NCBI GenBank assembly: GCA_025934595.1
Contig: JAICXU010000119.1
Location: forward strand, 1 to 7,877
Source of the DNA: Polyangiaceae bacterium
GTDB lineage: Bacteria > Myxococcota_A > Polyangia > Polyangiales > Polyangiaceae
Direction: 5' to 3'
DNA length: 7,877 nucleotides
Shown: positions 1-6,398 of the stretch, one piece after another
Layout: every line of letters begins with the position of its first letter
How positions within the stretch are numbered: the stretch's first letter is position 1
The notes under the pieces: generated by a model
The model's input: the letters and a program-made list of their open reading frames with translations, nothing else
Databases searched by the model: none
What the model was told of the DNA's origin: nothing
Position numbers and translations under genes: made by a program

Positions 1-1266
1 ATCAACGCCGGCGTCGAGGACGTCGCGCTCGTTCTCCGCGGAGGCGTGCCTCTCTACGGCGACACGGCGCTCATGAACGATCCGGTCATCGGCGGCGCAG
101 GCTGCGAGACGATCAACGCGGGCGTCGGTGACGTGTGCGGTAAGCCGAAATCGATCTGCGTCGCGAAGGACACGGGCGACGAGACGCTCGCGGGCGTGCG
201 CGCGACCGGGGAGGCCGTTTACCCGATGTATTTCTGCAAGACGGCGACGCCCACCAACGAGCCGAGCTGTACGCCGTACCGCGAGACGTACAAGGACGGC
301 ATCACGACCGACGACTCGGACGGCGACGGAGTTCCGAACGCGAGCGACAACTGCCCGAAGATCTTCAATCCGGTGCGCCTGATGGACAACAACGTGCAGT
401 CGGACGCAGACGGCGACGGCGTCGGTGACGTGTGCGATCGCTGCCCGCTCGACGCCACGAACTCATGCACGAAGCCGAGCGCGGACGACGTCGACGGCGA
501 CGGCATTCCGAACGAAAGCGACAACTGCCCAAAGACGGCGAACGCGGATCAGGCCGACTCCGACAACGACGGAAAAGGCAACGCGTGCGACGGCTGCCCC
601 ACCGCGAATCCGGGCGCTTCGTACTGCAGCACGACGATCGCGGCGCTTCGTAATCCGGCCGATCCGAATCACGTCAAGGTCAACACGCCCGTCGCGATCG
701 CGGACAGCATGGTCGTGAGCGACTCGTATTCGACCTACGGCTTCATGCAAGCCGCGGGCACCACGCCGTGGACCGGCATCGCGTTCGTGCGCAGCGGCTC
801 GATCGCCGCGCCGGCGATCGGCGACACGTGGGGCGGCGTCACGGGTTTTTACTACAGCTACTTCGGGCAAGACACGCTCACGCTGGCCGGCGCGAGCAAG
901 ACGGGCACGGGCGCGACGCTCACGCCGGTCCTCGTCAAGACCACCGACGTCGACACGGGCGGCGCGATGGCCAAAGAGTACGAAGGCATGCTTCTCGAGA
1001 TCACGGCGGCGAACGAGAGCGGCGGAACGCTGAGCGTGACGAACGACCTGCCGGACGGCACGAGCCATTTCTACGACATCGTCGTGAACTCGAGCCTCTG
1101 GCTCGGCGACGGCGCGTTCCAGTATTACGGCGGCGCCAAGACGGATCCCTATCCGCCGGTGGGCTACACGAACGGCACGACGTTCACCTCGATCACCGGC
1201 GTGCTCGATTACAGCTTCTCGAACGAGCAGCTCTGGCCGCGAAACGCGGGCGACGTCGTTCACTGA
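1..1266 (+). CDS. Secreted amidohydrolase-type protein with thrombospondin type 3 repeats and OB-fold-like C-terminal domain (5' partial)
   Basis: The frame is open from base 1, so the true start lies outside the window; 421 residues and a TGA stop are visible. Residues 1-25 (LRGGVPLYGDTALM) resemble the last strand of imidazolonepropionase-like amidohydrolases, whose metal-binding catalytic part would be upstream. A Cys-rich linker follows (Cys at about 35, 46, 53, 79 and 90). Four Asp-rich motifs of the form D-x-D-G-D-G...D-N-C-P, at about residues 104-200, are typical calcium-binding thrombospondin type 3 repeats. From about residue 210 a Gly/Thr/Ser-rich beta domain ends in GVLDYSFSNEQLWPRNAGDV, as in OB-fold-like modules of secreted nuclease-type proteins. 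Paired cysteines and calcium motifs imply an exported or surface protein. The substrate cannot be told. The amidohydrolase call rests on the short N-terminal piece only; the TSP3 call is firm. The gene converges on tam, with 20 bases between the two stop codons. Confidence 0.8.
   Translation: MNAGVEDVALVLRGGVPLYGDTALMNDPVIGGAGCETINAGVGDVCGKPKSICVAKDTGDETLAGVRATGEAVYPMYFCKTATPTNEPSCTPYRETYKDGITTDDSDGDGVPNASDNCPKIFNPVRLMDNNVQSDADGDGVGDVCDRCPLDATNSCTKPSADDVDGDGIPNESDNCPKTANADQADSDNDGKGNACDGCPTANPGASYCSTTIAALRNPADPNHVKVNTPVAIADSMVVSDSYSTYGFMQAAGTTPWTGIAFVRSGSIAAPAIGDTWGGVTGFYYSYFGQDTLTLAGASKTGTGATLTPVLVKTTDVDTGGAMAKEYEGMLLEITAANESGGTLSVTNDLPDGTSHFYDIVVNSSLWLGDGAFQYYGGAKTDPYPPVGYTNGTTFTSITGVLDYSFSNEQLWPRNAGDVVH
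310..600 (+). repeat. Four thrombospondin type 3 calcium-binding motifs encoded within the first CDS
   Basis: Four units encode about 16 residues each: 310-357 (DDSDGDGVPNASDNCP), 400-447 (SDADGDGVGDVCDRCP), 484-531 (DDVDGDGIPNESDNCP) and 553-600 (ADSDNDGKGNACDGCP). Each keeps the Asp/Asn ladder that binds calcium in TSP3 modules and the terminal Cys-Pro. The units alternate between long and short spacing (90, 84 and 69 bases from start to start). In Myxococcota such modules commonly act as rigid, calcium-stabilised spacers in extracellular proteins. Confidence 0.9.
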
Positions 1267-1286
1267 GACGTCGCAAAGACACTGCG

Positions 1287-2066
1287 TCAGGTCCGCGCGC
1301 TCGGCTTCGACGCTCGCATCAAAATGCGTTTGAAGGGGTAAAAATACGGGCGGCGGTCGTCGGTGCGCTCGAACAAAATATGCGTGTATTCTGCAATGAA
1401 TTGCGCGTAGGCATCCGCGCTCAATTTCTCGGCGTACGTCGTGAGCAGCGTGCCCTTTACCCATTCGACGAGATCGTCACGTGACGCGAGGGTGTGCGCG
1501 TAGATTTGTAGGCGCACGCTTTGATCGCGGAAGCCCGCGCGATCGAGCAGCTCGGCATAACGCTCGGGAGCGAGCACGGGCGGCTTGCGAACGAAGCCGC
1601 CGAGCGCCGAGGAAAATCTTGGCTGCCGTGCGACCTCGTCGGCGACGAGGTGCGAAACATGATCGAAGTTCGCAGGCATTTGGATCGCAAGCTCGCCGCC
1701 CGCAGTGAGACGTCCCGCGAGCTTCTCGAAGAGAGCGTCGTGGTCTTCGATCCAATGGAGCGCGGCGTTGGAAAAAATCAAATCGTGCGTGCCGTCGTCA
1801 GCGGTCAAGAACGGCTCGATGCTTTTTTTCTCGAACGACAAGCCGGGAACGTCACGCGGTGCCTTTTCCAGCATCGCTGCCGACGAGTCGATGCCGAGCG
1901 TGGACGAAGCGCCGGTTTTCTCGTGCAAGATCTTCGTGAGCGCGCCGGTGCCGCAGCCGAGATCGACGACGCGGGCCGGATTTTTCGAACGAACGAGACC
2001 GAGCAAGTCGAAAAAAGGCTGGCTGCGCTCGTTCTTGAATTTTTCGTACTGGGTCGGATCCCACAT
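1287..2066 (-). CDS. tam: Trans-aconitate 2-methyltransferase
   Basis: This 259-residue protein is close to the length of E. coli Tam (about 252). Tam methylates trans-aconitate with S-adenosylmethionine in the cytoplasm, removing an inhibitor of aconitase. SAM-binding motif I is VVDLGCGTG at residues 33-41, with the acidic ribose-binding Asp60 in GIDSSAAML. Tam-like signatures follow: FSNAALHWIEDH at 98-109, AIQMPANFDHVSH at 127-139 and EWVKGT at 201-206. The ATG at 2066 is chosen because the protein then begins MWDPTQYEKF, the usual Tam N-terminus. The open frame continues 67 codons further upstream, but that stretch is low-complexity, Arg/Ser-rich and overlaps the amidase end, so it is not credible. 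Only a weak purine-rich ribosome site (AGAGAT) precedes the ATG. It lies 97 bases after the amidase stop on the same strand. Confidence 0.9.
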   Translation of the reverse strand: MWDPTQYEKFKNERSQPFFDLLGLVRSKNPARVVDLGCGTGALTKILHEKTGASSTLGIDSSAAMLEKAPRDVPGLSFEKKSIEPFLTADDGTHDLIFSNAALHWIEDHDALFEKLAGRLTAGGELAIQMPANFDHVSHLVADEVARQPRFSSALGGFVRKPPVLAPERYAELLDRAGFRDQSVRLQIYAHTLASRDDLVEWVKGTLLTTYAEKLSADAYAQFIAEYTHILFERTDDRRPYFYPFKRILMRASKPSART

Positions 2067-2163
2067 GCTGCAGATCTCTAGGGCCGAAACGGGCCGGCGC
2101 GGAAGAAAGTGTGCAACTCCTCGCGTCGTGTCGCCGACCCGCCGGAGCGCGGGCGCTGCGTCG

Positions 2164-3828
2164 TCAGCCGAAAATGTCGAGCGAGATTTCGGGTCGCTGC
2201 GCTCTCGCGACGCCGATGCGTTCGAGATGCGCGCTCGCCGCGAAGACGGTGGCCTCGTCCCATGCATCGCCCACGAGCTGCAGCCCGATCGGCAAACGCT
2301 TTCCGTCGACGCCGACGGGAATCGATGCCGCCGGAAGCCCCGTGAGATTGCCGAGGAACATGTAGCGACATGCGGAGTCGAGCTCGCGCGTGTCGACGAA
2401 TCCGGATTTCATCTCGTGCTCGTTCGCTTCCGCCGCCGTCTTTACCATCGAGGGCAATGCGAGAAGATCGACATCGCCGAAGAGGCGCGCGACCTCGCGG
2501 CGCAGGCCGGCGCGGAGCCGCTGCGCGTCGACGAAATTCGCAGCGGGCCACTCGCCGAGAGCAGACATGACGATTTGCAGATCGGGGCTCATACGATCGG
2601 CGAAACGCATCCAATGATCGCGGAGCGCGCCGCGGCCTTCGATGCCGATCGTGACGTAGCCGATTTGCGCCGCGTGCTTGAGCATCTCGACGTGCGTCGT
2701 GACGAGCTCCGCGCCTTCTTTTTCGAGAGCGGCAAGCGCCGCGCGACCCGCGCGTTGCACGTCGGGAGAGGCTCCGTTCCATTGCGTTTCGTCGATCGCG
2801 ATGCGCAAACCTTTCACGCCACGCTTGCAGGCGGTCACGAGCGAATTCGGCTCGATTTGCGGTGAATCGCGCGTCTCTTCGTCGGCGGGATCTTTTCCGC
2901 CGATGATCTCGAGCATGCGCGCGAGATCTTCCGTGCTCGAAGCGAGCGGCCCCAAATGTGCGACGGACGAGCCGGTGAAAAGGTCGCCGGCGCGCGAGAC
3001 GCGTCCCCATGTCGGTTTGATGCCGAACACGCCGCAAATCGCGGCGGGGATTCGGATCGATCCGCCGCCGTCGCATCCGAGGCCCATCGGAACGAGGCCG
3101 GTGGCCACCGCGACGCCGGTACCGGTCGACGATCCGCCCGCGACGAACGCGGGGTTGTGAGGATTTTTGGGCATCACGCGTTGTGCGTTCTGACCAATCG
3201 GCGACATTCCGTATTCGGTCATCACCGAGATCCCGATGACGATCGCGCCCGCCGCACGGAGGCGCGCGACGGTCGTTGCGTCTTCTTCTGCGGGCTCGTC
3301 GCCGAAGAACGACGTGCCTCCGCGACATGGCAAGCCCTCGACCGCCGTCTCTTCTTTGATGACGATGGGAATGCCGTCGAGCAGCCCTTTCGCTCGCTTT
3401 TGCGCGTGACGATCTTTCGACGCGCGCGCTTCTTTTCGAGCGGTCTCGCCGGTGTCGTGCGTGAGCGGTCCGATGCTCGGCTTTCGGTTCGCCAAATCGC
3501 GTGCAGACTGCAAGCATCGATCGATCGCATCTTCCGGCGACAGCTTGCCGCTCGCGTAGGCCGCTGCGATCTTCGCGCAGGTCGGCGGCCATGTGTCGTG
3601 CAGCGGCAGCGGCAAATCGGCGGCGCGCGGCGATCGCGGCGGACGGCCGGCGACCGGGCGATTGTGGAGCTGAAGATCGGCGCGTGCGTGCTCGGGAAGC
3701 GCGGCAAGCTCGTCGATCTTCAAATCCGACTTGAACGTCAGATACGCGATCGGCGCGCCGGCGCGCGTTCGAGCCGCACGTGCCGCCGCACGAAGCACGG
3801 CGCCGGAGAGGCGAGGGGGTGTAGCCAC
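2164..3828 (-). CDS. Amidase signature family enzyme (Ser-cisSer-Lys hydrolase)
   Basis: The family hydrolyses carboxamides or amide-linked esters through a Ser-cisSer-Lys triad. With the chosen GTG start the protein has 554 residues, and all three residues are present: Lys158 in GIPIVIKEE, cis-Ser233 in GGSSTGTG and nucleophile Ser257 in GCDGGGSIRIPAAICG. The two serines are 24 apart, as in known family members such as FAAH and GatA. Two signature details are unusual: GGSSTGTG instead of GGSSGGS, and Cys before the Asp of DGGGS. No glutaminyl-tRNA amidotransferase partners (gatB, gatC) are nearby, so a stand-alone amidase is more likely than GatA; the substrate is unknown. No signal peptide is evident, so it is probably cytoplasmic. 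A TTG at 3894 would add 22 residues but has a poorly spaced ribosome site. The GTG at 3828 follows AGGA by 7 bases. It lies between the Spy-like gene and tam, all on the minus strand. Confidence 0.88.
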   Translation of the reverse strand: MATPPRLSGAVLRAAARAARTRAGAPIAYLTFKSDLKIDELAALPEHARADLQLHNRPVAGRPPRSPRAADLPLPLHDTWPPTCAKIAAAYASGKLSPEDAIDRCLQSARDLANRKPSIGPLTHDTGETARKEARASKDRHAQKRAKGLLDGIPIVIKEETAVEGLPCRGGTSFFGDEPAEEDATTVARLRAAGAIVIGISVMTEYGMSPIGQNAQRVMPKNPHNPAFVAGGSSTGTGVAVATGLVPMGLGCDGGGSIRIPAAICGVFGIKPTWGRVSRAGDLFTGSSVAHLGPLASSTEDLARMLEIIGGKDPADEETRDSPQIEPNSLVTACKRGVKGLRIAIDETQWNGASPDVQRAGRAALAALEKEGAELVTTHVEMLKHAAQIGYVTIGIEGRGALRDHWMRFADRMSPDLQIVMSALGEWPAANFVDAQRLRAGLRREVARLFGDVDLLALPSMVKTAAEANEHEMKSGFVDTRELDSACRYMFLGNLTGLPAASIPVGVDGKRLPIGLQLVGDAWDEATVFAASAHLERIGVARAQRPEISLDIFG

Positions 3829-3835
3829 ACGCCGA

Positions 3836-3844
3836 TCCTCTTCC
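3836..3844 (-). promoter_or_regulatory. Ribosome binding site deciding the amidase GTG start
   Basis: On the minus strand this reads GGAAGAGGA. The final AGGA is 7 bases before the GTG at 3828-3826. The competing upstream starts, TTG at 3894 and GTG at 3870, have no purine stretch at a good distance. Confidence 0.6.
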
Positions 3845-3899
3845 GAACGTCGTGCTTCGTCAACGAGCACACTCGATCCGAGTCGCGCGAGCAAAGCCC

Positions 3900-4409
3900 T
3901 CAGAGGGTGAGGATGCCGGTTCGGATCAGATACGCGAGCTGCTTGCGCTGCTCTTCGTCGAGAAGCGCATGGATTTTCTGCAGCGCGCGCGTGACGGCGT
4001 CTCGCAGATTTTCCGCGCTCTTCACGCGAAGATCGCCGGCTTCTTTCGCGCGCGCTTCGTCGAACGTCTCGGGTGCGACGGCGTCTGCGAATGCGGCGAC
4101 GGTGCGGCGATCGTCGACCTCGGCTTGCGCGCGCTCGGTCTTGAGCTCGCCCAAAATGCGCGCGAGCTCGGCGACTTGGTCGTCACGGAGATCGAGCTTG
4201 TGGGCCAAAAATCGGAGCGGACGGCGAACGCCGAGACCGCCGCCGCCGTGTCCCCAATCGCCGTGACCGTGGTCGCGACCTCCAGCTCGCCAACCTTCGA
4301 ACGGGCCACCGCCGCACGGATTTCCACTGTCGCCGGCGTGAGCTTCTCCACCACAGTGATGCGCGCGGCGCGCTTCTTGGGCGTACTTCCAGAATTGATG
4401 CGGATGCAT
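3900..4409 (-). CDS. Spy/CpxP-like (LTxxQ, heavy-metal-sensor-type) helical protein with His/Gly-rich N-terminus
   Basis: The protein has 169 residues. Residues 1-60 are low complexity and rich in Gly and His, with His at 2, 4, 17, 18, 24, 48, 50 and 54 and Cys at 19 and 32. Residues 61-169 are predicted helical and resemble Spy/CpxP/CnrX-type proteins: LDLRDDQVAELARIL near 72-86, then a charged helix, then LLDEEQRKQLAYLI at 149-162, which matches the LTxxQ-type repeat. Classical members are periplasmic chaperones or metal sensors. Here the N-terminus (MHPHQFWKYAQEARRAHHCG) lacks any hydrophobic signal segment, so a cytoplasmic location or a non-classical function is likely. Metal binding by the His/Cys-rich region is inference. 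The ATG is well supported: AGGA lies 7 bases upstream (4417-4420). A sigma-70-like promoter is seen further upstream. The amidase follows after 71 bases on the same strand. Confidence 0.78.
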   Translation of the reverse strand: MHPHQFWKYAQEARRAHHCGGEAHAGDSGNPCGGGPFEGWRAGGRDHGHGDWGHGGGGLGVRRPLRFLAHKLDLRDDQVAELARILGELKTERAQAEVDDRRTVAAFADAVAPETFDEARAKEAGDLRVKSAENLRDAVTRALQKIHALLDEEQRKQLAYLIRTGILTL

Positions 4410-4422
4410 TGTTTTTTCCTGA

Positions 4423-4480
4423 CTCGCGAGGATCGATCGATCGCCCGCGGGGCCTAGGCGCGCAAATTCGCGCGTCTAGA
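4423..4480. repeat. Run of abutting palindromes in the divergent intergenic region / predicted Spy-like leader
   Basis: Self-complementary words follow one another almost without gaps: CTCGCGAG (4423-4430), GATCGATCGATC (4431-4442), CCCGCGGG (4444-4451), GCCTAGGC (4452-4459) and TCTAGA (4475-4480). Between and across the last two lies an inverted repeat with 10-base arms and one mismatch (4454-4463 and 4470-4479) around the 6-base loop AAATTC. This is downstream of the predicted minus-strand promoter, so it would be transcribed in the leader of the Spy-like gene. Function unknown. Confidence 0.55.
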
Positions 4481-4539
4481 TTGGTTTGTCGTGGGCGGGA
4501 GCGCCTCACGACCACGCGCAAGAAATGCCGCGCACCAGA

Positions 4540-4567
4540 AAGATAAGCTCGACCTCGCGGCTGTCAA
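4540..4567 (-). promoter_or_regulatory. Predicted sigma-70-type promoter for the Spy-like gene
   Basis: On the minus strand, TTGACA (4567-4562, a perfect -35 match) is followed after 16 bases by TATCTT (4545-4540, four of six -10 positions). Transcription would start near 4533, giving a leader of about 120 bases before the Spy-like ATG at 4409. The -35 box directly abuts the divergent esterase start codon and forms half of the palindrome at 4561-4574. Confidence 0.5.
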
Positions 4568-4574
4568 ATGACAG
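4561..4574. promoter_or_regulatory. Perfect palindrome overlapping esterase start codon and divergent -35 box (possible operator)
   Basis: CTGTCA-AA-TGACAG is a perfect 6+6 inverted repeat with a 2-base centre. It contains the esterase ATG (4568-4570) and the minus-strand TTGACA. The centre is too short for an RNA hairpin, so a dimeric DNA-binding protein is the natural reading. A bound repressor would cover both the Spy-like -35 element and the first codons of the esterase. The regulator is unknown and none is encoded in the window. Confidence 0.4.
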
Positions 4575-5632
4575 AAATCGTGCCTATGGTGAATGCGTCG
4601 GCCGTGGAGCTCACCTTCACACAAAAGCTGCGTCTGCGTGCCACCCAGCTCCGCTCTGCAGCCGTGAATCGCGTCGCCCATGCGGCGGCTCGTGCGCGTT
4701 ATGCATTTCCGGATGCGCAGCCCGAAAAATACGGCGTCGCGGTGATCCGCAATCTCACGTACGGGCCCACGAGCGCATCGGCCCACAAGCTCGACGTCTA
4801 CGTTCCCACGCGCGAGCCGAAGCCCCGTCCCGTCGTGATGTACGTGCACGGCGGCGGGTTTTCGATGCTGTCGAAAGACACGCATCGCGTGATGGCGATG
4901 ATGTTCGCGCGGCGCGGCTATCTCGTCTTCAACGTGAATTATCGGCTCGGTGTGAAGAACGCGTTTCCGGCGCCGCTCGAAGACGTCTCGGACGCGCTCG
5001 TATGGGTGAAGCGACACGCGGCGGAGTATGGGGGAGATGCATCGCGCATCGTCTTGGCTGGAGAGTCGGCGGGCGGAAATCTCGTTGCGACGCTGGGCAT
5101 CGCATGCGCCGCCGAGCTCGACGCGCCGTTCTTGAAACGCGTGTATGATGCAAATATCTCACCGCTCGCCGTCGTCTCGACGTACCCGTTCGCGGACGTC
5201 ACCGCGTACGAGCGCGTGCTCAAGCATCCGAAGATTCCTCGCTGGGCCAAGCACATGACGTTCGATGCCGCCGCCTCGTACATGGGCGCGCACGTCTACG
5301 ATCCGTCGAAGGTCTCGCGGCTCGCGAGCCCGCTCCTCCTTTTGGAAGAACCCATCGTCCTCGCGCGCCCGCTCGCGCCGTTTTTTCTTTCGGTCGGAAC
5401 GCGAGATCCGTTACTGGATGATTCGCGTCGCATGAAAGTGGCGCTCGACGCGCTCGGTGTCGCGAACGAGCTCCACATTTCACCGGGAGAGATCCACGGG
5501 TTCGACGCGATGGTGTGGCGCCCGGCGGCGCGCAAAAAGTGGCAGGCGGTTCACGAATTCTTGTCCCGACACGACCAACTCCTTACGCGCGACAAGCACG
5601 CACGCGCCGAGCCCTACGAGGGGAACCCATGA
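4568..5632 (+). CDS. Alpha/beta-hydrolase esterase of the hormone-sensitive lipase family (family IV)
   Basis: The protein has 354 residues and is likely a carboxylester hydrolase acting on short acyl esters. The oxyanion-hole motif HGGGF is at 94-98. The nucleophile elbow GESAGGN holds Ser167. The acid is Asp280 in GTRDPLLDD, and the catalytic His310 lies in EIHGFDAM. All are in the order and spacing of HSL-type (Aes/COG0657) enzymes. The first 55 residues form an amphipathic, Ala/Arg-rich cap-like segment without a signal peptide. The ATG at 4568 is the first possible start, because an in-frame TAA lies at 4544-4546. Neither it nor Met7 (4586) has a recognisable ribosome site, so translation may be weak, leaderless or regulated. 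The stop overlaps the apaG start by 4 bases (ATGA), which suggests translational coupling. The physiological substrate is not evident. Confidence 0.9.
   Translation: MTEIVPMVNASAVELTFTQKLRLRATQLRSAAVNRVAHAAARARYAFPDAQPEKYGVAVIRNLTYGPTSASAHKLDVYVPTREPKPRPVVMYVHGGGFSMLSKDTHRVMAMMFARRGYLVFNVNYRLGVKNAFPAPLEDVSDALVWVKRHAAEYGGDASRIVLAGESAGGNLVATLGIACAAELDAPFLKRVYDANISPLAVVSTYPFADVTAYERVLKHPKIPRWAKHMTFDAAASYMGAHVYDPSKVSRLASPLLLLEEPIVLARPLAPFFLSVGTRDPLLDDSRRMKVALDALGVANELHISPGEIHGFDAMVWRPAARKKWQAVHEFLSRHDQLLTRDKHARAEPYEGNP
5618..5624 (+). promoter_or_regulatory. Ribosome binding site of apaG inside the esterase 3' end
   Basis: GAGGGGA lies 4 bases before the apaG ATG at 5629 (GAGG alone is 7 bases away). 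It supports this internal ATG over the in-frame ATG at 5515, which would overlap the esterase by 118 bases. Confidence 0.6.
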
Positions 5633-6042
5633 CGAGCACGTTCACACGCGCAAACGCGGCCAATGCAGCTACCACCCAAGGCGTTCGCGTTTCGGTTCGC
5701 TCCACCTATCTCGCCGACCAGTCGTCGCCGCGCGAGCGTCGCTACGTTTTTTCGTACACCGTGACGATCGCGAATCAGAGCGACGCGCCGGTGCAGCTCG
5801 TCAGTCGTCATTGGGTCATCACGGACGCCCACGGGCACGTCGAAGAGGTGCGCGGGCCCGGCGTCATCGGCAAGCAACCGAAGCTCTTGCCCGGCGAGCA
5901 TTTCGATTACACGAGCGGCTGCGTGCTCGCGACCTCGAGCGGCGAAATGCACGGCGAATACCAGATGGTTCGTGACGACCGCAGCGGCTTCGACGCCACG
6001 ATTCCGCCCTTCGTTCTCGCGTTCCCGCACTCGCTCAACTGA
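5629..6042 (+). CDS. apaG: ApaG family protein (DUF525)
   Basis: The protein has 137 residues; typical ApaG is about 125. It is a small immunoglobulin-like beta-sandwich protein associated with Co2+ resistance and Mg2+ homeostasis in enterobacteria; its biochemical role is unsettled. Family landmarks are all present: YVFSYTVTIANQSD at about 39-52, VQLVSRHWVITDAHG at 55-69, the GxGxxG motif GPGVIG at 76-81, the stretch PGEHFDYTSGCVL at 88-100, GEMHGEYQM at 105-113 and a C-terminal IPPFVLAFP. The start at 5629 has a good ribosome site and begins inside the esterase stop codon. An in-frame extension to 5515 is low complexity and is rejected. cyaY follows 17 bases after its stop. Confidence 0.95.
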   Translation: MTSTFTRANAANAATTQGVRVSVRSTYLADQSSPRERRYVFSYTVTIANQSDAPVQLVSRHWVITDAHGHVEEVRGPGVIGKQPKLLPGEHFDYTSGCVLATSSGEMHGEYQMVRDDRSGFDATIPPFVLAFPHSLN

Positions 6043-6059
6043 TCGCGGAACGAGACCCA

Positions 6060-6398
6060 ATGGACGAGCGCCAGTACCAGTCTCTCGCCGACGGCGCCTT
6101 CAAGATGATCGAAGGCATGTTCGACGACATCGACGCCGACGACGTCGACTGCGAGCGCGCGGGCGACGTCATCACGCTCACGATGCGCGGCGGGAAAAAA
6201 TGCATCGTGAACACGCAGCGTCCCACGCGCCAAATCTGGCTCGCCGCCAATGCGCGCGCCTGGCATTTCTCGTTCGACGAGTCGGTGAATCGCTGGAAAG
6301 ACGACAAAGGCGAAAACCGCGAGCTCTTCGAGACGATCGCGAACGTCGTGAAAGAAACAGCGGGCGTCGACGTGAAACCGATCGGCAAGAAAACCTAG
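6060..6398 (+). CDS. cyaY: Iron donor / frataxin homologue CyaY
   Basis: The protein has 112 residues, the usual CyaY size (E. coli 106). CyaY binds iron through an acidic first helix and tunes the IscS cysteine desulfurase during Fe-S cluster assembly in the cytoplasm. The N-terminal helix has the acidic ridge (IEGMFDDIDADDVDCE, about residues 17-32). The sheet carries GKKCIVNTQRPTRQIWLAA (about 45-63), closely like the CyaY/frataxin signature N-x-Q-x-P-x-x-Q-x-W-L-A. WHFSFDE and a C-terminal helix follow. The start is ATG with a weak GGA 12 bases upstream. It is the last gene of the probable esterase-apaG-cyaY operon. No isc or suf genes are in the window. Its stop codon lies inside the first copy of a hexamer tandem repeat. 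Confidence 0.92.
   Translation: MDERQYQSLADGAFKMIEGMFDDIDADDVDCERAGDVITLTMRGGKKCIVNTQRPTRQIWLAANARAWHFSFDESVNRWKDDKGENRELFETIANVVKETAGVDVKPIGKKT

Noticed and set aside
310..600. Repeats resembling a short-period DNA array
   Set aside because: The periodicity comes from protein-level TSP3 motifs, not from DNA repeats such as CRISPR; spacing and sequence vary.
1264..1289. Possible hairpin terminator between the convergent stops of the secreted protein and tam
   Set aside because: GACGTCGCA and TGCGTC pair only with a 3-base bulge (six pairs) and no T tract follows; too weak to call.
463..1464. 333-codon minus-strand open frame antisense to the secreted protein
   Set aside because: Arg/Ala/Val-rich shadow of a gene with clear TSP3 motifs; no ribosome site or family resemblance.
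2138..2153. Small stem-loop (CCCGC / GCGGG) between amidase and tam
   Set aside because: A five-base stem without a T tract is expected by chance at this GC content.
1705..2865. 386-codon plus-strand open frame across tam and the amidase
   Set aside because: Crosses two real minus-strand genes and gives no recognisable protein motif.
2078..3592. 504-codon minus-strand open frame overlapping the amidase
   Set aside because: Arg/Ser/His-rich translation with no domain; it is an alternative frame of the amidase gene in GC-rich DNA, where long spurious frames are common.
2956..4266. 436-codon plus-strand open frame antisense to the amidase and Spy-like genes
   Set aside because: Low-complexity Arg/Ala/Ser composition and full overlap with two well-supported minus-strand genes.
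5515..5628. N-terminally extended ApaG starting at 5515
   Set aside because: The extension overlaps the esterase by 118 bases and is Arg/Pro-rich; the ATG at 5629 has a good ribosome site and gives the usual ApaG length.
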